In this document: positions 32,549 to 40,080 of the stretch, in pieces
Layout: each line of letters begins with the position of its first letter
How positions within the stretch are numbered: the first letter of the stretch is position 1
NCBI RefSeq assembly: GCF_001927285.1
Contig: NZ_MSIG01000020.1
Location: 1-53,411 of the forward strand
DNA from: Mongoliimonas terrestris
GTDB taxonomy: Bacteria; Pseudomonadota; Alphaproteobacteria; Rhizobiales; Pleomorphomonadaceae
Reading direction: 5' to 3'
DNA length: 53,411 bases
Made by a program: the position numbers and the translations under genes
Notes under the pieces: generated by a model
Seen by the model: only the letters and a program-made list of their open reading frames with translations
Told to the model about the DNA's origin: nothing
Database searches by the model: none

Positions 32549-32944
32549 TCAGCCCTTGTCTTCGTCGAACGCCGCCCGCGCCACCTTGATGGCCGCATGG
32601 TGGGCGTCCGCCCAGTCCGATAGGGCCCGGAGCGGCGCCAGGATGGACGCGCCCATGGGCGTCAGCCGGTATTCCACGCTCGGCGGCTGGGTCGGGAACA
32701 CCGTCCTGCTGATCATCCCGTCCCGCTGCAGGTCGCGCAGCGTCTGCGTCAGCATGCGCTGCGAAATGTCCGGCACCGCCCGCTTCAGCGCGCCGAACCG
32801 GTGCGGCCCCTCGCCGAGGGTGAGGAGCAGCAGCGTGCTCCACTTGTCGCCGATCCGGTCGAGCACGTCCCGCACCGGACAGAGTTCGGTGTTGAACACC
32901 TTCAGCCGCTCGTCGGCGACGTTCGCCTGGCTCACCGCGCTCAT
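32549..32944 (-). CDS. HxlR-family transcriptional regulator
   Basis: A 131-residue winged-helix regulator. The family signature FNTELCPVRDVLDRIGDKWS includes the conserved Cys used for redox or quinone sensing in HypR/YodB/QorR-type members. GPHRFGALKRAVPDISQRML and TQTLRDLQRDGMISRTVFP form the DNA-binding part, with VEYRLTPMGASI in the wing. The ATG at 32944 has GAGGAGAAGG upstream; the frame stays open to 33082. It is divergent from a quinone-reductase-like SDR gene, the same arrangement as ytfH-ytfG in E. coli, so it probably represses that gene and itself. Confidence 0.9.
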   Translation of the reverse strand: MSAVSQANVADERLKVFNTELCPVRDVLDRIGDKWSTLLLLTLGEGPHRFGALKRAVPDISQRMLTQTLRDLQRDGMISRTVFPTQPPSVEYRLTPMGASILAPLRALSDWADAHHAAIKVARAAFDEDKG

Positions 32945-33073
32945 CGCCCTTCTCCTCGCACGCGCCGCTGACCGGCCCGAGGCTCCACCGCCGGATCGCC
33001 CGGTTACCGCCATGTGCCTATGGGCCGAAAACCTGCCGTCTTGCGGCCGCCTTCCATATAGCAGATCTAGACC

Positions 33074-33092
33074 TGGTCTCAAATAGAGACCA
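33074..33092. promoter_or_regulatory. Perfect 7-5-7 operator-like palindrome between HxlR and SDR genes
   Basis: TGGTCTCAAATAGAGACCA is a perfect inverted repeat with an AT-rich centre. It lies 21 bp upstream of the chosen SDR start and 130 bp upstream of the HxlR start. The site fits a winged-helix dimer such as HxlR. The ATG at 33092 overlaps its last base, one more reason to prefer the downstream start at 33113. Confidence 0.6.
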
Positions 33093-33112
33093 TGTCACTG
33101 GAGATCACCCGC

Positions 33113-34024
33113 ATGTCCGCCCCCCGCACGCTCCTCGTCACCGGCGCCAACGGCCACCTCGGCCGCCTCGTCCTGGAAGACCTCCTCGCCCGCGACAGCG
33201 GCGACCGCATCGTCGCCGCCAGCCGCGATCCGTCCCGCCTTGCCGACCTCGCCGCCCGCGGCGTCGAGACCCGCCGCGCCGACTTCGACGACCCCGCCTC
33301 GCTGGCGTCCGCCTTCGCCGGTGTCGACCGCCTGCTCCTCGTCTCCACCGACATGCTCGCCGTCTCGGGCCAGCGGCTCGCCCAGCACCAGGCCGCCGTG
33401 ACGGCCGCGGCCGAGGCCGGCGTCGGCCACCTGGTCTACACCTCCATGCCGCAGCCGGATCCGGCCTCGCCGGTCTCGTTCGCCGGCGACCACCGGGGCA
33501 CCGAGGCGGCGATCGTCGCGAGCGGCCTCTCGCACACGATCCTGCGCAACCACTGGTACTTCGAGAATCTCTTCGGCAGCATCGGCCAGAAGCTCGCCTC
33601 CGGCGCCTGGTACTCCGCCGCCGGCGACGGCCGCCTCGCCGACGTCTCCCGCGCCGACTGCGCCCGCGTCGCCGCCGCCGTCCTCGCCGGCACCCAGACC
33701 GGCGCCACCGTGGAGGAGATCAGCGGTCCGGAGGCCCTTACCACCGCCGAGATCGCCGCCCTCATCGCCGAGGTATCCGGCCGCCCGCTCGCCGTCATCC
33801 CGGTGCCGGACGACGCTCTCCGCGCCACCCTCGTCGACGCCGGCCTGCCGTCCTTCGTGGTCGACCTGATCGTCACCTTCGACATCAACACCCGCATGGG
33901 CCGCGCCGGCACCGTCACCGACGCGGTGGAACGGCTCACCGGCCGCAAGCCCGAGGCGCTCCGCGACGTGCTCCTCGCCAACCGCGCCGCCCTTGCCGAC
34001 GGCGCCCCCGCCGCGGCCCACTGA
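33113..34024 (+). CDS. NmrA-like SDR, quinone-reductase (QorB/YtfG)-like
   Basis: A 303-residue atypical short-chain dehydrogenase. The Rossmann motif is LLVTGANGHLGRLVLEDLLA, followed by VAASRDPSRLADLAARGVET, and LLLVSTDMLAVSGQRLAQHQ then HLVYTSMPQPDP, typical of the QorB/NmrA group. Members reduce quinones or electrophilic substrates with NADPH. The start at ATG 33113 is supported by CTGGAG eight bases upstream; ATG 33092 is in frame. Divergent partner of the HxlR-type gene, so induction by quinones or thiol-reactive compounds is likely. Confidence 0.85.
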   Translation: MSAPRTLLVTGANGHLGRLVLEDLLARDSGDRIVAASRDPSRLADLAARGVETRRADFDDPASLASAFAGVDRLLLVSTDMLAVSGQRLAQHQAAVTAAAEAGVGHLVYTSMPQPDPASPVSFAGDHRGTEAAIVASGLSHTILRNHWYFENLFGSIGQKLASGAWYSAAGDGRLADVSRADCARVAAAVLAGTQTGATVEEISGPEALTTAEIAALIAEVSGRPLAVIPVPDDALRATLVDAGLPSFVVDLIVTFDINTRMGRAGTVTDAVERLTGRKPEALRDVLLANRAALADGAPAAAH

Positions 34025-34040
34025 ACGCGGCCGCCACGCG

Positions 34041-35288
34041 TCACCCCGGCCCGCCGATCAGCCGCGGCCGCGGCCGGTCCACCGTCTGGCGCCCGCCCTT
34101 CCACACCGCGAGCGGCGGCGCCACGGTGGCGACCGCCGCCGCGGCGCTTGCCGCGTCGATCAGCACCAGATCGGCCGGCGCGCCGACCCGCAGGCCGTAG
34201 TCGGCGGCCCCCATCAGCCTTGCCGCGTCGCCGGCGATCATGCCGAACACGCCGGACAGGCCTTCGTCCGTCCCCACCTGCGCCACCGTGGCGTAGAGGT
34301 TCGCCATCCGGATCAGCGAGGCGTCGCCGAACGGCGTGAACGGGTTCATCACGTTGTTGGTGGCAAGGCTCGCCGTCACGCCCTCCGCCGCCAGCCGGTG
34401 GGCCGGCGTCACCCCGCGCGGCACGAGATGGGTGGCGTTTCGTCCGGTCAGGTAGAGGTCCGTCGCCGGCAGCACCGTCACCGCCACGCCCGCCGCGGCC
34501 ATCGCCCGCCCGGCGGCGGCCAGCGCGTCCGGCGGCAGCGCCGACAACTTGGTCACGTGGCCGACCGACACCCGCCCGCCATAGCCCCGCGCCGTTGTCT
34601 CGGCGACCACCGTCGGCAGGTCGGCGCCTGCCGGGTCGAGGTCGAAGTCCAGGTGAAAGTCCACCGCCGTGCCATGGCGCGCCGCAAGGTCGAAGATCCG
34701 GCGGATATGCCCGGCCGGGTCCGGATCCGTGTAGGGGCACCCGCCGACGAGGTCAGCCCCGTCGCCGAGCGCACGGTCCAGCATGGCCTCCGTCTCGGGC
34801 TCCTGGGTCAGGCCTTCCTGGGCGAAGGCGCAGATCTCGATGGTGATCAGCCCGGCCCACGCCGCCCGCACGGCCTTGATCGCCTCGAACGAGCGGAAGC
34901 CCGCGCGCGGGTCGATCTCCACGAAGGTCCGCAGGCGCGTGGTGCCGGAAAGCACCGCCTGCTCCACCACGGCCGCGGCCCGCGACGCCACGTCCTCCAC
35001 CGTGAAGGCGGCCTTCGCCCGCGCCGTCTCGGCCACCGCCTCGGCGAGCGTCCCGGCGCAGATCCGGCAGCGGCCGATGATGCCGGCCTTGTCCAGGTGG
35101 ATGTGCGTCTCCACCAGCCCCGCGCAGACGAACCGCCCGCCCGCCGGCCGAACCAAGGCGTCGCTCGCCGCGAACGCCCGCGCCTCCGCCGGCGTGATGG
35201 CGGCGATCCGCCCAGCCGCGACCGCGATGTCCACCAGCCCGGCGTGCCCATCCGCCGCGGCCCCCGTCAGCACGAGATCCAAGCCCAT
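34041..35288 (-). CDS. CodA/cytosine deaminase-like amidohydrolase
   Basis: A 415-residue TIM-barrel amidohydrolase. The N-terminal metal motif is GLVETHIHLDKAGIIGRC, and EICAFAQEGL matches the CodA-type AFPQEG region. Compared with CodA by eye, the H-x-D-E catalytic segment reads FHLDFDLDP (Glu replaced by Phe), and the late metal Asp region reads SLATNNVMNPFTPFGDASLI (Asn in place of Asp). These changes suggest another chemistry or substrate. ATG 35288 has GGAAGGCGGG upstream. It is the last gene of the pterin-synthase-like run on the minus strand, 63 bp after the methyltransferase gene. Confidence 0.8.
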   Translation of the reverse strand: MGLDLVLTGAAADGHAGLVDIAVAAGRIAAITPAEARAFAASDALVRPAGGRFVCAGLVETHIHLDKAGIIGRCRICAGTLAEAVAETARAKAAFTVEDVASRAAAVVEQAVLSGTTRLRTFVEIDPRAGFRSFEAIKAVRAAWAGLITIEICAFAQEGLTQEPETEAMLDRALGDGADLVGGCPYTDPDPAGHIRRIFDLAARHGTAVDFHLDFDLDPAGADLPTVVAETTARGYGGRVSVGHVTKLSALPPDALAAAGRAMAAAGVAVTVLPATDLYLTGRNATHLVPRGVTPAHRLAAEGVTASLATNNVMNPFTPFGDASLIRMANLYATVAQVGTDEGLSGVFGMIAGDAARLMGAADYGLRVGAPADLVLIDAASAAAAVATVAPPLAVWKGGRQTVDRPRPRLIGGPG

Positions 35289-35351
35289 CCGCCCGCCTTC
35301 CGACCGTTCACCGGCGGCAAGTGTCGCCGCGCCGGACGTCGGCCGCAAAGC

Positions 35352-36137
35352 TCAAAGTCGCGCCAGCACGTCCACGTGGCCGACCGTCACGCGGCTTTCC
35401 GCCATGGTCTCCAGCCGGAAGGTGCGCCACTCCGCAACCGACGCGGCGTCGAGGCTCCCTTCCGCCGTCACCGCGTCCGCCATGCCGTCGATCAGCGGCC
35501 GCATCAGCGCCGCGTCGTCCGGCCCGAGCCGCCAGGGGCTCGCCGCCGCCTGCACCCGGTAGCCGGCCCGCGACAGCGCCTCGGCGAGCGCCTGGGCCGC
35601 CGCCGGCCCGAGGGCGGGGCCGAAGCCCTTATCGGAGCGCTGGTGCCGGTTGAACGCCGCCAGCACCTCCCCGTCGAGCGGGTGGGTCACCGACCAGGTG
35701 GTCGTCCCGTCATAGGTCAAAGCCGCGTAGAGCGCCGAGCGGTTGGCCGCCACGGTCGCCACCAGCCGATCCAGGAAGGCCGGCGAAACCAGGTCGAACA
35801 GAGCCGAGGCCGTCACCAGGGTGGCGTCGGACAGCGGCAGCGGGCGCGGCGCGGCAAGGTCGAAGCGCATCACCTCCACGCCGGCAAGGCCTTCCGCGCG
35901 CCGCTCGGCCTCCATCAGGAGGTCCATGTCGGCATCCACCAGGATCCAGGAGGCCGGCCGCTTCAGCGCCGGCTGGAGCGCCCGCAACGTCGATCCGGTT
36001 CCCGACCCGAGGTCGATCACCAGCGCGTCGTCGGCCGCGTCCACCAGGGCGGCGGCATCGGCCAGCAGCCGTCCGTCGCGGGCGCTCGCATCGGCCGGCT
36101 CGCGAAGATCCAGCCAGGCGGTTGAAAAGCCACTCAT
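35352..36137 (-). CDS. Class I SAM-dependent methyltransferase
   Basis: A 261-residue cytosolic methyltransferase. Motif I is VIDLGSGTGSTLRALQPAL, WILVDADMDLLMEAERR is the acidic loop, and LVTASALFDLVSPAFLDRLV is motif post-II. Its start codon overlaps the stop of the glycosyltransferase (ATGA), which shows translational coupling. The substrate is not evident. The coupling with a PTPS homologue and a glycosyltransferase suggests modification of the same small molecule. Confidence 0.82.
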   Translation of the reverse strand: MSGFSTAWLDLREPADASARDGRLLADAAALVDAADDALVIDLGSGTGSTLRALQPALKRPASWILVDADMDLLMEAERRAEGLAGVEVMRFDLAAPRPLPLSDATLVTASALFDLVSPAFLDRLVATVAANRSALYAALTYDGTTTWSVTHPLDGEVLAAFNRHQRSDKGFGPALGPAAAQALAEALSRAGYRVQAAASPWRLGPDDAALMRPLIDGMADAVTAEGSLDAASVAEWRTFRLETMAESRVTVGHVDVLARL

Positions 36138-37198
36138 CCACGCACCCCTTCCAGCACAGGACGGATCACCGCCGCCGTGTCCGCCCACGAGGGCAACGCC
36201 GCGCCTGCCGCGCGGGATCCCGCGCGCGCCGCCTCGAGGCGCTTGCGGTTGGTCAAAAGCCCCGCCAGCGCCGCCGCCAGGGCCTCCGGATCGTCCGGCG
36301 GCACCAGGGCCCCGGCCGCTTCCGGCACCACGTCCGGCACCGCGCCCGCCCGCGCCGCCACCACCGGCAGCCCGTGGGCGAGCGCCTCCGCGAACGCCAT
36401 GCCGTAGCCCTCGTAACGCGACGGCAGCACGAACACATCGGCGGCCGAAAGCTCCCCCGCCGTATCGTCCACCGGGCCGACGAAGGTCACCCGATCCTCA
36501 AGCCCGTGCGCCGCCACCATGGCCCGAAGCTTCGCCGCCCAGGCCGGATCGAACGTCTCGCCGCCCACGAACCGCGCCCGGAAGGGCAGGGCCTTGATCC
36601 GCCCGAGCGCCGTGATCAGCACGTCGTGGCCCTTCCGCCTTGTCAGCGTCGCCACCGTCAGAAGCACCCGAGGATCGCCCGCGCAGGCCGCCGCCGGCCG
36701 CGGGTCGGTGCCGGGCAGCGCCACGGTCACCCGTTCGCGCGGAAGCCCGAACAGCGCCACAACCGTCTCCGCCGTCGCCGGGCTCGTCACGACCACGGCC
36801 CGCGCGGCGCCGAGTCCCGCCGCCTCGCTTACCCGCAGCCGCTCGGCCGTTGCAAAGTCGAGCCCGGTCTCGATTGCCAGCGGATGATGGCAGAGGTAGA
36901 CGAACCGCAGCCGTCCCCCGTGCGCCGTCATCACGTCCGCCATTGCGCCGCCCGCCAGCCCGTCCACCAGCACCACCGTGCCGTCGGCAAGCGCCCGGAA
37001 GGCCGCGTCCGCGCCCGCAAGGTCCGCCGCGCCGGGCGCCGGAAACCCGTCGCCGAGTTGCAGGTGCTCCACCGCCGTTCCGCCGTCCCGGAGCGCCGCC
37101 ATCAGCCGCCGGTCGTAGCCGTAGCCGCCGGTGCGCTGGTCGATGTCGCCCGGCACCGCGAACACCACGGGCGCCGCCGTCGTCGCGGTATCCGTCAA
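36134..37198 (-). CDS. GT4-family glycosyltransferase
   Basis: A 354-residue GT-B glycosyltransferase. The acceptor half has VVFAVPGDIDQRTGGYGYDR, and the donor half has VLLTVATLTRRKGHDVLITA, VFVLPSRYEGYGMAFAEALA (E-x7-E) and HGLPVVAARAGAVPDVVP. I choose the TTG at 37198, which overlaps the stop of the PTPS-like gene as TTGA; the longer upstream frame is shadow of that gene. Its stop overlaps the methyltransferase start in turn. The substrate is unknown; context argues for a soluble pterin-like acceptor rather than a lipid. Confidence 0.83.
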   Translation of the reverse strand: MTDTATTAAPVVFAVPGDIDQRTGGYGYDRRLMAALRDGGTAVEHLQLGDGFPAPGAADLAGADAAFRALADGTVVLVDGLAGGAMADVMTAHGGRLRFVYLCHHPLAIETGLDFATAERLRVSEAAGLGAARAVVVTSPATAETVVALFGLPRERVTVALPGTDPRPAAACAGDPRVLLTVATLTRRKGHDVLITALGRIKALPFRARFVGGETFDPAWAAKLRAMVAAHGLEDRVTFVGPVDDTAGELSAADVFVLPSRYEGYGMAFAEALAHGLPVVAARAGAVPDVVPEAAGALVPPDDPEALAAALAGLLTNRKRLEAARAGSRAAGAALPSWADTAAVIRPVLEGVRG

Positions 37199-37593
37199 AG
37201 CGCGCCCTCGTACCAGGCCCGCGCCACGTGGCTTTCGTTGAGCGACACCTTCAGCCGCCGGATGCGGTGGCCGCCCGGCCCGAGCGCGCCCTCGCGCACC
37301 GCCGTCGCCAGGGTGTCGAACAGCACCTTGGCGAGAAATTCCGTGGTGGTGATGCGGCCCGCGAAGGCCGGCAGCGCGTCGAGGTTCTGGTAGTTCAACG
37401 GCTTCAGCGCCGCCTTCAGGGCCTCCGTCGCCAGCCCGATGTCCACCACCAGTCCGTCCTCGTCCAGATCGTCGGTGAAGAAGGCCGCATCCACCACATA
37501 GGTGGCGCCGTGCAGGCCCTGGGCGGGGCCGAACACCGGCCGGGGCAGGCTGTGGGCGATCATCACGTGGTCGCGAACTTCGACGGCGAACAT
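37195..37593 (-). CDS. 6-pyruvoyl-tetrahydropterin synthase/QueD-like protein with altered active site
   Basis: A 132-residue T-fold protein. IAHSLP carries the first zinc-type His (14). LHGATY replaces the canonical HGHxY, so His28 remains but the second His is Ala30. The Cys normally four residues before that His is Ala24. LNYQNLDAL (66-74) replaces LDHxxLN, losing the catalytic-triad His. GLVVDIG (47-53), TTTEFLA with Glu85 and the pterin-anchor region LNESH with Glu120 are kept. ATG 37593 gives the family start. It is translationally coupled to the glycosyltransferase. A related but not identical reaction, or a binding role, is likely. Confidence 0.82.
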   Translation of the reverse strand: MFAVEVRDHVMIAHSLPRPVFGPAQGLHGATYVVDAAFFTDDLDEDGLVVDIGLATEALKAALKPLNYQNLDALPAFAGRITTTEFLAKVLFDTLATAVREGALGPGGHRIRRLKVSLNESHVARAWYEGAL

Positions 37594-37745
37594 GGCGGTC
37601 CTTTCGGGTCCTTGGCATCGATCACGCCGAACGGGCAATAACCGCCCGGCGCACGCGCCCCCGCCTCATCGCAAGACGGGAGCTCGACCGCAAGGAGATA
37701 AGGCATCTTTCGCCATCCGCCAGCCGCGCGCGAAGCCGCTCTGTA

Positions 37746-38723
37746 TCAGTAGCGGAACACGTGGCAGAGCGTTTCCGGCGCGTCGAGCACCGCCCCGTAG
37801 GCGCCGGCCGCGTCCGCGAAGGCGGTCTCGCCGGAGATCAGTGCGTCCAGCCGGTCGTCGGCGAGCAGCGAGAGCGCCGTCACCAGCCGCCGCTCGTTGC
37901 TCCAGCGGGCGCGCCGGGCGGGCGGCACGTGGCCCACCTGGCTGCCGACGATCCTCAGCCGTCGGCTGTGGAAGGCGCCGCCGAGCCGCGCCGCCACGTC
38001 CGTGTCGCCGTACCAGCTCGCCTCCACGATGGTCGCCTCGAACCCGGCCGCCGCCACGGCGGTGGAAAGCCCGTCGGCCGTGGCGCTTGCATGCACCACC
38101 ACGTCGCACGCGGTCGGCACGGCGTCCGGCAGGGCGAAGCGCACGCCGAGCGCGGCGGCAAGGCGCGCCCGCGCCGGGTCGATGTCGACGAGCGTCACCT
38201 CCGTGCCGGCGATCCGGCCGGCCAGATGGGCGGTCAGCGCGCCGATCACACCCGCGCCCACCACCGCCACCCGGTCGCCGGGGCCGATGCCGCCGTCCCA
38301 CGCGATGGTGAGTGCCGTCTCCATGTTGGCCGCCAGCACCGCGCGCCGGGTCGGCACCCCGTCGGGCACCTCCGTCAGGCAGTCCTCCGGCACCACCACG
38401 CGGGTCTGGTGCGGGTGGAGCAGGAACACGCGCTTGCCCACGCAGTCCGCCGGCCCGTCCTCCACCTGGCCCACGGCCGCGTAGCCGTACTTCACCGGGA
38501 AGCGGAACTCGCCGGCCTGGAAGGGCGCGCGCATGCGCTCGTGCTCGCCCACCGGCACCCGTCCCTCGAACACCAACCGTTCCGTGCCCCGGCTGATGCC
38601 CGTGTAGAGCATGCGCACCAGCACCGAACCCGGACCGCGCAGCGGCAACGGTTCGTCCTCCAGCGATGCCGTGCGGGGCGCCGTGATCCAGAGGGCGGAG
38701 GCCATGCGAGGGGAGGGCGCCAT
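37746..38723 (-). CDS. MDR-family dehydrogenase lacking catalytic zinc ligands (BchC-like layout)
   Basis: A 325-residue medium-chain dehydrogenase/reductase. The cofactor motif is VAVVGAGVIGALTAHLAG, followed by VTLVDIDPARARLAAALG. Where zinc alcohol dehydrogenases have Cys and GHE, this has YTGISRGTERLVFEGRVP and VKYGYAAVGQVED, so no catalytic zinc. This layout recalls BchC and its relatives. The ATG at 38723 directly abuts the TGA of the cytochrome b561 gene; ATG 38705 is an alternative. 152 bp separate it from the PTPS-like gene downstream on the same strand. Function unknown, probably redox modification of the pathway's small molecule. Confidence 0.82.
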   Translation of the reverse strand: MAPSPRMASALWITAPRTASLEDEPLPLRGPGSVLVRMLYTGISRGTERLVFEGRVPVGEHERMRAPFQAGEFRFPVKYGYAAVGQVEDGPADCVGKRVFLLHPHQTRVVVPEDCLTEVPDGVPTRRAVLAANMETALTIAWDGGIGPGDRVAVVGAGVIGALTAHLAGRIAGTEVTLVDIDPARARLAAALGVRFALPDAVPTACDVVVHASATADGLSTAVAAAGFEATIVEASWYGDTDVAARLGGAFHSRRLRIVGSQVGHVPPARRARWSNERRLVTALSLLADDRLDALISGETAFADAAGAYGAVLDAPETLCHVFRY

Positions 38724-39263
38724 TCAGATCATTCGATAGAGGGTCGGATCGCGTCGGAGCACGTGGTGGAAGATCACACCACCCATGTGCATCACGAACA
38801 GCACGAGGATGGACCATCCAAGCGCCACATGCACGGTCATCAGGAGCGGGGCAAGCTCCGGATCTTTACCGACCGGGCTCCACAGCACGCCGAGGCCGAA
38901 CCAGTTCAGCGGGAAGCCGAAGGCGTTGGTGGCCAGGAACCCGAAGATCGGCTGCAGGATCAGCGCGGCATAGAGCGCCTTGTGCGTCACGTCCGCGGCC
39001 CGCGTGAACACCTTCGGCATCGGCGGTTCCGGCGGCGGCGGGCGGAGGAGGCGGATGGTCAGGCGCGCCAGCATCAGCCACAGGATCAGAAATCCCAGGT
39101 TCTCGTGGATGGCGTAGAAGGTGAGCTTCACGTCCTCCTTGACGAACTTGATCACCGCGCCGAATGGAAACACGACGAACAGAAGGACCGCCACGGTCCA
39201 ATGCATGATCCGGGCCGCAGGATGGTAGCGGTCGACGGTCGGAATAAGGTGCGGAACGCCCAT
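38724..39263 (-). CDS. Cytochrome b561 family protein
   Basis: A 179-residue four-helix inner-membrane cytochrome b that oxidises quinol or superoxide in related proteins. Helix I contains the haem His in RYHPAARIMHWTVAVLLFVV; IHENLGFLILWLMLARLTIR carries the second-helix His; VTHKALYAALILQPIFGFLA the third; and TVHVALGWSILVLFVMHMGG the last pair. Its stop is immediately followed by the MDR start codon, so the two genes are co-transcribed. ATG 39263 starts MGVPHLIPTVDRYH. Confidence 0.9.
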   Translation of the reverse strand: MGVPHLIPTVDRYHPAARIMHWTVAVLLFVVFPFGAVIKFVKEDVKLTFYAIHENLGFLILWLMLARLTIRLLRPPPPEPPMPKVFTRAADVTHKALYAALILQPIFGFLATNAFGFPLNWFGLGVLWSPVGKDPELAPLLMTVHVALGWSILVLFVMHMGGVIFHHVLRRDPTLYRMI

Positions 39264-39515
39264 GGCACGGTCTCCGGTCAGGGTGAGGCCAATCTACTCT
39301 CTCGGCGTCCATCCGCCTATGGCCTTGGCGCCGGTAACGGGCGTTCGGCAGCGCTTTCGATCGTCCGTATCCGTCACCCCGTCCGCGAACAGTCCCGCCG
39401 GTGCGACACCGCGCCCCGGCCTCGCCGGAACCCGGGCTGGTCACGGCGCTTGTTTTAACCGACAGTGCACCACGAAGCCGCCGTTCGAGCGGTGCCCGCC
39501 CGGGAGGACCCATTC

Positions 39516-39875
39516 ATGCGCATCACCCTTGCCTTTCTCGTCCCAACCATCCTGCTCGCCACGTCCTTCGTGGCCGAGGCGGCTCCGAATCCGGGAAAGG
39601 CGCGGGACTGCCGGGGCGAGATGGCCAAGATGGTCGCCATGGGCCTGATCCAGCACGCGGAGAAGACCGGCCCCGCCGCCATGACCATCACCACCGACCC
39701 GATCAAGTGGAAGGTTCTGCCCGCCGAAATGAAGCGCGCGGTCGGCACCACCATCGCCTGCGTGGTCACCGAGGGCGACGACCTCGACGCCGTCGGCTCC
39801 GAGATCACCTTCGTGGTCGGCGACGACAAGGCCGAAGTCGGCAAGCTCGTCGGCACCGACCTCGTGATCGACTGA
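39516..39875 (+). CDS. Small secreted protein of unknown function
   Basis: A 119-residue periplasmic protein with signal peptide MRITLAFLVPTILLATSFVA, cleaved after AEA. The mature part has two Cys (ARDCRGEM and TIACVVTEG) that could form a disulphide, and an alpha/beta core ending KAEVGKLVGTDLVID. GGGAGGACC precedes ATG 39516. No family recognised. It is followed by a palindromic repeat. Confidence 0.65.
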   Translation: MRITLAFLVPTILLATSFVAEAAPNPGKARDCRGEMAKMVAMGLIQHAEKTGPAAMTITTDPIKWKVLPAEMKRAVGTTIACVVTEGDDLDAVGSEITFVVGDDKAEVGKLVGTDLVID

Positions 39876-39919
39876 GCGCCGGGGCGGCGTTTTTCCGCGC
39901 CGGTATCGTCCCCTCGACC

Positions 39920-40019
39920 GTCATCCCGGCGAACGCCGGGATCCAGCTGACGTCGAAATCCCCGTGCCGGTGCGGGTCCGCCCACTTGCGGTTGGGCCCC
40001 GGCTTCCGCCGGGGTGACG
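39920..40019 (+). repeat. Bipartite palindromic repeat, copy C
   Basis: An exactly 100-bp element with arms GTCAT-CCCGGCG-AA-CGCCGGG-ATCC and GGCCCCGGC-TTCC-GCCGGGG-TGACG, oriented as copies A and B. It lies between the small secreted protein and the convergent guanine deaminase gene. The ends and the following TCCTGGGG match copy B. Confidence 0.85.
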
Positions 40020-40080
40020 TCCTGGGGAAAAGGCGCGAATCACCACCATCCCGCCCCGCCTTCCGCCAAACCCACCCCCC

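Noticed and set aside
37199..37618. N-terminal extension of the GT4 glycosyltransferase to 494 residues
   Set aside because: The extra part is the shadow of the PTPS-like gene; the TTG at 37198 overlapping its stop codon fits an operon.
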